The notes below the pieces were generated by a model, which ran no database searches, was not told where the DNA came from, and worked only from the letters and a program-made list of their open reading frames with translations. The translations under genes and the position numbers were made by a program. Positions 22,088 through 30,933 of a DNA stretch of 64,000 nt are shown in pieces (the first letter of the stretch is position 1; the number at the start of each line of letters is the position of its first letter). The DNA is from Limonium bicolor (Eukaryota > Streptophyta > Magnoliopsida > Caryophyllales > Plumbaginaceae), in contig CM041783.1 in NCBI GenBank assembly GCA_023374045.1, forward strand, positions 121,025,503 to 121,089,502, in the 5' to 3' direction.

Positions 22088-22432
22088 CTGGGCCGGATTT
22101 CGAACCGGACCCATCACGGTCAATGACATGCAGAACAGGCTGCCTCTAAGGTGCTCCCCTCTGAGGACCCCGGGATCCCTGTCCCTGTGGTGCCTGCTGG
22201 GCCGGTGCATCGCCAGATGCCACCTCCTTGCCCTCTCGCTGCTTATAGCTCTGGAAGTTTCCTTTGGGCTTCCCATTCTCCGGGCATCGATTAGCAGTGT
22301 GCCCCAACTTCTGACAGTTGTAACACTTAATGTCTCTCCCAAAACAATCTTTACCAGGGTGGTCCTGGTTGCACTTCCTGCACACATAGGTGCGGCCATC
22401 TGTGAAGGTTTTGGCGGCTCCGGAGCTAGAAC
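22088..22432 (-). CDS. gag: gag exon 3: two zinc knuckles (with in-frame TAG)
   Basis: This segment encodes the nucleocapsid-like end of Gag: CRKCNQDHPGKDC (C-x2-C-x4-H-x4-C) followed by CYNCQKLGHTANRC, a canonical CCHC knuckle, then a Gln/Gly-rich tail. Such knuckles bind the element's RNA for packaging. A TAG at 22146-22148 interrupts the frame after QRGAP; a further 19 codons remain open to the putative donor of intron 3. The TAG is either the natural end of Gag, with the AlkB domain reached by readthrough or alternative splicing, or decay in this damaged copy. Confidence 0.8.
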
Positions 22433-22515
22433 CTGAGGTTAGAGGGTTAGCACATGTGTGCGTGGGTATACTAGAAATGATACTTATACGAATACGAATT
22501 GGAAGTAGAATTTAC
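22433..22515 (-). other. Putative intron 2 within gag (83 bp)
   Basis: The minus-strand donor is CCTAAGG|GTAAATTC at 22516/22515; the acceptor is CCTCTAACCTCAG|GTTCTAGC at 22433/22432. A CTAAC branch-site match lies just upstream of the acceptor, and the interior is T-rich. Removal keeps the reading frame from the Lys-rich linker into the zinc knuckles (phase 1 at both sides). 83 bp is a common small plant intron size. Confidence 0.7.
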
Positions 22516-22789
22516 CCTTAGGAGGGTGTGATCTCAGCGGCTTAGCTGCCACCGGTGCAGAATAACCAAGCTGAAGGATCTCAGCTGGTTTGCCCTGCTC
22601 AGCATGGGCACTGCTCTCACTTGGGGACTTCTTCTGAGAAAAGAAGTTCCCTTTCTTCTTCTTCCAGCTTTTACCCTGGTTCTGCTCCTCGGCGCTGGTG
22701 TTTTTGTTGTTAGCCTTGCGCTTCAGCGCGGTCTCTTCATCCCTTAACTGGCAAGTGATCTCAACGCGTGAAGCCGCGTGATAGCACTC
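22516..22789 (-). CDS. gag: gag exon 2: capsid C-terminus and Lys-rich linker
   Basis: It is open for all 274 bases (91 codons plus one base) in the phase set by exon 1, with no ATG of its own. It begins ECYHAASRVEI, which continues the gypsy Gag motif begun by FTSLQ at the end of exon 1. A basic linker (KSWKKKKGNFFSQKK) and a Ser/Ala-rich stretch follow. The exact continuity of a known Gag motif across the removed segment is the best evidence that intron 1 is real. Confidence 0.78.
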
Positions 22790-22903
22790 CTGAAGTTTCA
22801 GGTATTAGCCGGGATGATGTTTAAGAAAGAATAAGGAAAAGATTCAAGGAATTCAAGGAATTGAAATGAATTGAATTGATACTAAGGGTCAACCGATATT
22901 TAC
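22790..22903 (-). other. Putative intron 1 within gag (114 bp)
   Basis: The minus-strand donor is CTTCAG|GTAAATATC at 22904/22903; the acceptor is GAAACTTCAG|GAGTGC at 22790/22789. The interior is T-rich with a CTAAT branch-site match (GGCTAATACC) about 20 bases before the acceptor. Without splicing, gag ends four codons after the donor; with it, FTSLQ joins ECYHAA in frame. Confidence 0.78.
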
Positions 22904-23581
22904 CTGAAGGGAGGTAAACCTGGTATAGCCCATACCGTACCGAAGGCGATGGCTCAGACCGCCATAGAAGCGATCGACCAACACCTGGCCGGTGTATCCA
23001 AGATCGGGGAGAAGACGGAGAATGGAGGTGAAGGTGCGATAGTACTCATCCACAGACATCTTGTCTGTCATCTTCAGAGCGTCAAGTTCAAGTCTCTTCT
23101 TTGTTTTGACATGCTCTGGGTAGTACTTTGAACGGAGGAGAGATGCAAAAGACTCCCAATCAAAGGTGGGGTCGTTGACATGTTCATTCTTGATCAGTTT
23201 CCACCAATCCATAGCAGCATCCTTCAAGTAGTAAGCAGCTACTCTGACTCGAACTCCAGCAGGAGCTTCGAGTGTCTCAAAAGCGGTCTCCATTTCGGAG
23301 ATGTACGCTTCTAGCTTAGCCGGATCACTCTCGCCCCTAAAGCAAGGAGGGCGGAGTTCCGCTACAGCTTTGACCCAGTTAGCTTCTCTGGGTGGAGGGG
23401 GAGGGATTGGTCCCGCCTGAGTTTGGTTCTGCTGTGTTTGTTGTACAGCTTGGATTACTTGGGGTAGCATCTGTGCTACCGTGGCGGCAACGATTTCAGC
23501 TATCGTTTGCGCGCCCGTTCCATCGGAGGCTTCGCCTCTAGCTCGGCCTCGGCCTCTTCCTGACATCTGAATGTTTAACAT
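22904..23581 (-). CDS. gag: gag exon 1: capsid-like retrotransposon gag domain
   Basis: It starts at ATG 23581 or, more likely, the internal ATG at 23566 (MSGRGRGRARGEASDG). The N-terminus is Arg/Gly-rich and basic, then comes a Gln-rich stretch (VIQAVQQTQQNQTQ). The retrotransposon gag core follows, with FRGESDPAKLEAYISEMETAFE, VAAYYLKDAAMDWWKLI and FASLLRSKYYPEHVKTKKRLE, and then GGLSHRLRYGMGYTRFTSLQ at the exon end. Gag forms the virus-like particle around the element RNA. About 190 bp of noncoding leader separates it from the primer site. Confidence 0.92.
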
Positions 23582-23774
23582 ACATTAGGCTCCGCAAGAA
23601 TGACTCAAAGGTCTTGGAATTAAAACATGGTATCGTTCATATGAACGTTAAGGGTATCCGTTGTTAACAACGGTAGTTCCTAGTTAGGTTTCTAGATATC
23701 CGTCTTAAGACGGTTGAAATCCTAACTCGGTAATCTCCTATGCTCGGTAATTTAGGACATCAGAGCGACACTTC

Positions 23775-23786
23775 GCTCTGATACCA
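23775..23786 (-). other. Primer-binding site for initiator tRNA-Met
   Basis: The minus strand reads TGGTATCAGAGC, the standard plant primer site complementary to the 3' end of initiator tRNA-Met. It lies five bases inside the 5' LTR terminus. Minus-strand cDNA synthesis would start here. Confidence 0.97.
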
Positions 23787-23791
23787 CTTTT

Positions 23792-26700
23792 TGTAACACC
23801 CCAACCGTTAATCCTATGCTTACCGTCTAATCGTCCTGTTAATTCAATGAGTTCGCAGCGGAAGAATACTACTTACTTACTACGGCGGGTGAAACAATGC
23901 CGCTAACCGCCCATACGGCTAGCAAGGCTACTAATACTTACAGTGACGGTCTGGTGGCCAATAGATACCGAGCTACTAAAACAAACTTACCAATTACAAA
24001 TACTTTCACTACCAAAGGATTACCGAGTATTCGAAGTGCATTCATTACAACCTTCCAAGTTTCCCAAAAGGATGAGTATCTACCAACTACTCATCTATAC
24101 CAATCGATCCCTTCACAATATCCCAAAAAGGTGTACCCCATGGTACACCGGCTATTCAAAAATCTAAGCCATGTACTACTCAGTACACCGATCTCAAATT
24201 CATTGTTTACTTACAAAAAGAAGACAAGAAACAAACTAGGTCTTCATCAGCTTCACCCTTCTCTTGCACCTGCATTTATATTAAAAATGGTGCCCCAAGG
24301 GGCTCAGCAAATTGCTGCGCATAAACTCCGCATATACCGATTGCTAGCAAGGGTACGCCGACTAATTGGCGACCGCTAAACATGCTTGTTCATTACTCAT
24401 GCATACATGCTTTACATACAATCATACATACATTACAATACATCATTCACTTCAAGGCAACAATACAATAGAGTTCACAATACTTACCTTCACAAGGTTA
24501 GCCAAATTGTGCATCCGGGTTAATCGGAATGCATATTACTCTTTTACTCATTACTTACTTCTTCTTACTTACAATTACTTACTTCCTTTTTACTTTACTT
24601 ACTCATTCTTACTTACTTACTTATACTCAAGTCAAGTCGTCGGGACCTCCGGCCTTGGGGACTACACCGTCCCACATCCGGGATTTACTTGACTCACTAA
24701 TCCGGGATGCTACCCACTTAAGGGATTTGGGCCGCGGACCAGTTTAAGAGTCAGGAATTGGAGCCAACCTCTCGTGACTCCGCATCCTCACGCGTGGCCG
24801 AAACTATATCGGACTTCTACTCATTCCAATTTAATTGCCAATTTAAGTTAGGAGTTAGCTTGTTAGGAATAAGTTAGAAGTCCATTCATAAACATATTCG
24901 GTCACAGTACAATACAACACACATACACACATTCATATCATCCATACATTTCATGAATTATACAACTAAGATTTAAGAAAATATACATCATACAACACTA
25001 CATATTCACAAGTAAGCATATTAACTCCGATTCGTGCATTTATCTTTATTGGTGATCAATTAGCACACAACACACAAATCAGAGTAGCCATGATAGCATT
25101 CGGGGCATGAGGAATCCATACCGTTCACCGTTGTCCGTAATTCCAAACGTCCTTCCGGTGTCACAAATCAAATCCTATCATATACATACAATTAAATGAT
25201 TAATCTAACTATCATTACCTAACACATACTCACTATGTCCTTATACTTCTTACATTTGTTCTTTACTTACTTACTTTTCCTTTACTTAGGTTTTACTTCC
25301 TTACTTAACTTTGGCATGCTTTCATGCATGTACATATACCTATATGTATGGGTATACATATACATATATATATACAATTACTATTTAATTTAAATTTTTT
25401 TTTTTTTTTTTTTTGTCAGGACCGGACTTGCGACCGACCCTGGGCAAGTCCGGTCCATTCCAGTAAGTTTCTTCGGGAAAATTTTTGGTCCGACCGGACT
25501 TGCATGTCCGGTCGCAAGTCCGGTCGATTCCAGTAACATTCTTACGGAAAATTTTCTGCTCGACCGGACTTGCAAGTCCGGTCGCAAGTCCGGTCGATTC
25601 CAGTGCATACCGAGGGGAAATTTTTCTGCTCGACCGGACTTGCATGTCCGGTCGCAAGTCCGGTCGATTCCAGTAGCTTTCTGACGGGAAAATTTTCTGC
25701 TCGACCGGACTTGCATGTCCGGTCGATTCCAGTAGCTTTCCCCGTCTTTGTAAATCTGGGCACGACCGGACTTGCAAGTCCGGTCGCAAGTCCGGTCCGG
25801 CCCAGTATTTGCATTTTAATTTCTGTTTTCAATCCTCTCTTTCACCCATTACTTCCCCATTGTTCCTACACTTATTCCCACATGTTATAACACTAATTAC
25901 ACCTCCTAATACACCTTAGTTCATTCATTAACTCCTTACACATTTCTACACTTATTCACTCACATAATTTTCCAAGTTTCACTCAACACTTACACTCGTT
26001 TCTTCTCTAGTTCCATTATGCTACAGATTTTAGTCTAACTCTCTCCCAACTACAACTCCCTCTTCTAATGTCAATTCTAACACCTCTTATACATTATAAC
26101 TATGTTAGCTATCTCTCTCAACTTATCTTCTATCTTCTTTAATCGAAATCTGTTATAGCACTCTTCATTCACCTAGTTTAAATTCACTAAGTGTTCTAAT
26201 CCTAGGTAAATTTTGCCATAGTCTCTCTTGTATTTCTATGCACTCACCACATGGTCTAGTTCATATTTTAACACTTATCTCACCTGTTACAATAACATCA
26301 AAACACAAGCTCCCATACACAACTACTAATACCAAATACACTACAAAATATCCTGCACATTACTTCTCATTTCCCAATCTGTTTAACAAGTTTTAAAATG
26401 TTCTTTAAGGTTTAAAACCTTGTTTTCTCTATACACATTACACTACTATCACATTGTCATTTTCATTACTTACTTCAAACTTCTAAAAACTGTTACATAT
26501 ACCAATATACACAAGGTTACACAATGGCATTCTTACCTTGCTTTCTCTAGCTTTTCTTTCTCTCCTTCCTTCTCTCTTTCGGTTTTGCAAACTCAACAAA
26601 TCTAACATAATCACCCATACATAAATACACATTCAATACTAAAACTAAACTTAGACATCATTTAAGTTCTACTACACATTCTAGGGTTTAGGATTTATTT

Positions 26701-27660
26701 TACCTTGCAAGGGTTTATGAAGTACTTGGAATGGTTCAAGAACAAGCTTTTCCACCTTCCAAAAGAGCCCAAAAATCGGCTGGTACAAGAGGCAAACAAG
26801 GGTTTCACTAGAATTTTCGTTTTGCCCATAAGACAGAAAAACGAAGGAGTTTGAAAGAGATTTTTACCTCAAAAGAACAAGGAGACCAAGGTGGCTCCAA
26901 TGGTGGTGTTGAAACTTCAAATGGGATATACCCACAAAATCGAAAATGCTTGTTTTTGGATTTTGGAAAGATGGAAGTGTAGCTCTTGGAGAGAGGAACA
27001 CAATGGTGGTGTTTTTATAATTTTTGGAGAATGTATGAGGGAGTTACAAAGGAGAGAAGTGGTGGTTTTGTGTGGGTTTCTTCAAATCCCCATTAATGTC
27101 GCATGGAGGAAGGAGAAGAAGAAATGAGAGAATGTGAGGGGCTGCTCCACGTGAGGGAAAAGAGAATGGGAAGAGAGAGAATATGTGTGAGTGAGTAGTT
27201 TTAATTATTTTTGTTTGTTTGTAAATAGAGGAGTGTGTGAGAGAGGGGTGTGGGGAGGGTCCAAATCGGACACAGCACACACACACAATCACTTTTGCTT
27301 TTTAATTTTCAAATTGGACACATAACTCTTGGTTATTTATACTTCTACCCCACAACTTCCCGTTTTTGACAGTTTTTACTAATCTCTCGTTTTCTTGATT
27401 TTATTGGTTCTAAAGCTTCACTAATATTTATTAATGATTATTTAGTTGACCAAAATTGTTACGAGTCTATTTGACCCGCTTAAAGACACGTTTTCCCGGT
27501 TACCTCGAAAAACGCGCTTTAAGGTTCGTTAGTGTTTTTAATCCATTTTAAGGATCCGTTTTCTTCGGGATTTGTTCCCTAATAATTATTTATACTTAAT
27601 TAAGCTTCTAAATTACTTATTAGCCTAATTAATCACTATTTTTAAATACGGGGTATTTCA
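23792..27660 (-). repeat. 5' LTR of the chromovirus
   Basis: 3869 bp with canonical ends (TGTAACACCCC...GGGGTATTTCA on the plus strand). It would hold the promoter and drive transcription toward lower coordinates. It has the same internal landmarks as the 3' LTR: the GGTGTACCCC..GGTACACC palindrome near 24130, the GCCCCAAGGGGC block near 24290, and the hairpin array at 25420-25805. Confidence 0.96.
25420..25805. repeat. Hairpin-forming tandem array in the 5' LTR
   Basis: Six units of about 70 bp, the same architecture as 14991-15400. The fifth unit lacks the 12-base CGCAAGTCCGGT half-repeat. A 19-base T-run precedes the array, longer than in the 3' LTR. Open frames across it on both strands are repeat artefacts. 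Confidence 0.95.
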
Positions 27661-27749
27661 TCCTGGATTGTAAAGAATTCCGCTGTGACATGTTTATATA
27701 TATACTGTTAAGTTGCGAGACCACATTTGGATTGAGTTGGGGTGTTACA
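27661..27749 (+). mobile_element. Stub of a plus-strand LTR (3' terminal 89 bp)
   Basis: It runs TCCTGGATTGTAAAGAATTC... to TTGGGGTGTTACA. It is the reverse complement, with few differences, of the first 90 or so bases of the LTR at 45162, so it is the 3' terminus of a plus-oriented member of that family. The rest is missing, cut off exactly at the right end of the chromovirus. Confidence 0.85.
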
Positions 27750-29235
27750 TGTTCTTTTATTGAAATACCCTAAACCTTTATATGTTGTTTAAGTATTAAA
27801 TTATGGTATATTAAGGCTAAAAAGTGCCTTAGAAACATTAGTGAACAATTTAAACCATAGAAAACACTATAAAAATACCAAAAAGGCAATTAGAGCAAAA
27901 ATGTGCTCTAAGCTTGGGATAACCTTGGTTAGGACTCTAAGAGCCTACCAAGACCTTATTTACATGTTAATAAACATGTTGAATCAATTACCAAAGAAAA
28001 CCAAGCTTGAAAACAAGTTAAAACACAAAATGTGCTTTAAGAAGTCTTAAAGCACATTTTTTAAAAATTGTCTTGTAAATGGGTTTTGAATGGCTAAATG
28101 TCCATCATTACTCTTTAATCAACATGTGTACTACTTAGTATCATATTAGGAAGTCTAAATCAACGGGAAATCAAAAATTTCACAATTATGTGCACTAATT
28201 TGTGAATAGTGACCAAATAGTGCTAGTTTAAGACATTAGTCAATATAAGTCAACTAAATGGTCAACAAATACCATAAAACACCCCATTTGACTAAGGGGG
28301 CCGGTTTTCAAGTGTGACTCACCACACTTAACTAATTAAATAAAGAAGAAAGGAAAAAGTAAGTAAATTCACTATTTACCTTTAAGCTTAAATATCTTTC
28401 AAAACTTACCTCTCTCTTCATTCTCTTCTTCTTTCTCATTTCCCACCGTCTTAATCCTCTCCTCCCTTCTCCATTTCGGTTTTGCTACAGCACACACACC
28501 ATCTCCACCTTCCATTGCTTATATCTCCTAGCTCCATGTACCAACATTAATTCCAAGACCACCATTCTCTTAGTTTAGTCAAGCTCTACAATCTTGTCTG
28601 TAACACCCCAACCGTTAAGCTCGTCATTACCTCTTAAATTGTCACCAATTACTCTTACTCACGCAGCGGAACTCTAATTACAACGAGGGGTGAAACAACG
28701 CCGTTAGCCACCCATATGGCTAACCAGGCCTTCCTTGCATACCGTAACAGTCTGATGAACTGGAACAACCGAGTACACAATACAAATACAATACTCAAAT
28801 CATTTCTCTACTATACCGAGTCTACAATAAATGGATGCCGACAACATATTCGGTCTTACACCTCCTTCAATACATAAGTAATTAAAACTACTACCCATGC
28901 AACCCACCGACCCCGTCCTACTCTCGAACGGTAACATCTTCGGTGTACCTGTAAAATAAAAACATCGCCCCAAGGGGCTCAGCTTAACGCTGCATATGAA
29001 ATTTGGATACCCCGAGAGCTAACCGGGGTACGCCGACCACTTAGTCGGATATACATGGAGTTCATTTTAGTCAAACAACATGCATCATAGCAATACAATA
29101 AGTACATGTAATGCTCAAGGAATCTACATCCAATCATGGAACACAATTCCTAACTAACATAACAAGGTTGTTAGTTGTATCTGGTTACTCTTAGGCCTTG
29201 AGGGTTATACCTCACTATGCCTTGTTTACTTATTC

Positions 29236-29440
29236 AATACCTCACCCGCTCTCTCGGGTTACTTATTCATATACACACCCATTCTCTTGGGCTACTCGTA
29301 CTATACTCACCCACACTCTCGGGTTACTTATTCTCATTATCTCACCCATACTCTTGGGTTATTTATACTCATTATCTCACCCACACTCTTGGGTTATTTA
29401 TACTCATTATCTCACCCACACTCTTGGGTTATTTATACTC
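29236..29440. repeat. Short tandem repeat (33-36 bp) in the LARD LTR
   Basis: Six or seven imperfect copies of a unit like CTCACCCACACTCTTGGGTT followed by ATTTATACTCATTAT. Each unit can fold on CACCC...GGGTT. The equivalent array in the other LTR is at 38479-38690 and differs by small indels. Apparent proteins with LTHTLGLFIL repeats are artefacts of this array. Confidence 0.85.
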
Positions 29441-30680
29441 AAGCTCTTGTAGATTCTCGAGACGCTACAGGTCTCTACGTCACGCTTGTTACTCTTAATA
29501 CATACTTAGGCCAAAACTCATGGCTCTCTAGCATAGTCTTACTTCCCCGGTTTCGACCCTACTCCGGGTCTAGCATGGTGGGAAGGTTCAACTAGCTCAC
29601 GGAACTCTCTCTTAGTTCCTATCTCTTTTTACTTAGGTCCGACTACTCTCGGACTACTCTCATTCCCATACACTCCTCTCTCGGAGTTTTAATAATATTA
29701 TGTATATTAGTCTAGAAGCATCACTCTCGATGTTTCTAATGACTTGGGAACATTACTTTAGTTCGGTTAATCTTAGGTTTTAAGAGTTACCCATACATTC
29801 CACTTACTCATACTTTCGGTTAATTTCTTAAATTGGTAAAATCCTCATATAGGAGGTTGACCGTGTCTCAAGGGAGCTACTAATCCCTTAGGTCTCTTTT
29901 ACCTTCTTTACTAGTTCACATCTTCGAACTATCGTTAATCCTCTTGAGGGAGGTTCACTTATCTTTCCACTCTCATTTGTTTCGTGGATTGTGTCATTAT
30001 GGTTTACTAACCGTTATCGGGTAATTACTCAACCCGCACATCTCCTTATATTCTAGGGAGTTCATATGTTTGCGTTTTCGTTATACTTTAACGGATAGTT
30101 TGGTGTTTGCCCATTTTCGTTATCATAAGCATCGACCCGATCTATGGGTCTCTAGCCAAACGTTACTCACTAGGAGTCGGTCTTTACTCTATGTTAGACC
30201 ACACCGGCATACAAGTATGTTAGCTCATTCAACATACATCAAGACATACATAATCAAACAAGGGATTATTTTCATGCTTTAATCTTGATTAAGCCGGCAC
30301 ACAAAACACAAATCAACGTAACTCGGTTAGCGCGGAGTATGAGAAAATCATACCTTTCACCATGGATATACTTTACCGGGTCACCACTCGTTCCTCGGTT
30401 CACACTTGTTCCACTGATAACATTCAAATGTTTTTATTAACATCAAAGTGTTACGATATGTAAAACTATTACTCCCGTACTTACCCCGTTATCCCGTTTA
30501 ACTTAGTTTTACTCATGTGTTCTTAAACTCACAACTTTCTCATTCACTTATCAAACTTGTTTACACTCTTTATGACCTTTAAACATCATTAATCAGGTCA
30601 TAATTACCTTATACTGTCATTTCCCAACATTACCCATCCTTAATTAAGCTTTAAAATAGTTTCTGTACAATTTTTGGGGT

Positions 30681-30933
30681 GGTCCGGGTTACTGTCCGAG
30701 TTTGCAAACCCGGACCCCCACTTGGAAAAACTCTCGGGTAAGATTTGGGACTGGTCCGGGTTTGTGTCCTAGTTTGCAAACCCGGACCACATGGTTACAG
30801 AACTCTCGGGTATGATTTAGGGGTGGTCCGGGTTTAGGTCCTGGTTTGCAAACCCGGACCACTCCTTTGATAAACCTTTCTGCCGTGTTTTGATGCTGGT
30901 CCGGGTTTGTGTCCTGGTTTGCAAACCCGGACC
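30681..30933. repeat. Hairpin array (four units) in the LARD 3' LTR
   Basis: Four units of about 73 bp. Each has a stem GGTCCGGGTTTG / CAAACCCGGACC around a loop of roughly 10-13 bases, separated by linkers carrying ACTCTCGGGTA-type sequence. Unrelated in stem sequence to the chromovirus array, but at the corresponding LTR position. Confidence 0.92.

Larger units (their letters stand above)
13382..27660 (-). mobile_element. Full-length Ty3/gypsy chromovirus (Tekay/Del-like) carrying an AlkB gene
   Basis: A 14.3-kb element read on the minus strand. The order is 5' LTR (23792-27660), iMet primer site, gag exons, AlkB-type dioxygenase, protease, reverse transcriptase, RNase H, integrase, GPY/F motif, chromodomain, polypurine tract, 3' LTR (13382-17258). 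The termini are TGAAATACC...GGTGTTACA. The very long LTRs, the chromodomain and the iMet primer suggest the Tekay/Del lineage; this assignment is from memory of family traits. Pol has three frameshifts and a stop, so this copy cannot make a complete Pol. The LTRs differ by frequent 1-2 bp indels and some substitutions, a few percent by eye. The flanking pentamers CATTA (13377-13381) and TCCTG (27661-27665) do not match, which suggests recombination or deletion after insertion. Confidence 0.95.

Noticed and set aside
13382..27660. Reading the AlkB frame as a separate host ALKBH1 gene or processed pseudogene inserted in the element
   Set aside because: It is on the element strand, in the same phase as gag across a plausible splice pair, ends 53 bases before pol, and has no poly-A tail or flanking duplication that I can see. 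Capture by the element is the better reading, though comparison with other copies is decisive.
29198..29595. Hydrophobic repeat protein (LTHTLGLFIL units), also at 38445-38755
   Set aside because: Produced by the 33-36 bp repeat in the LARD LTRs and not conserved in frame between the two LTRs.
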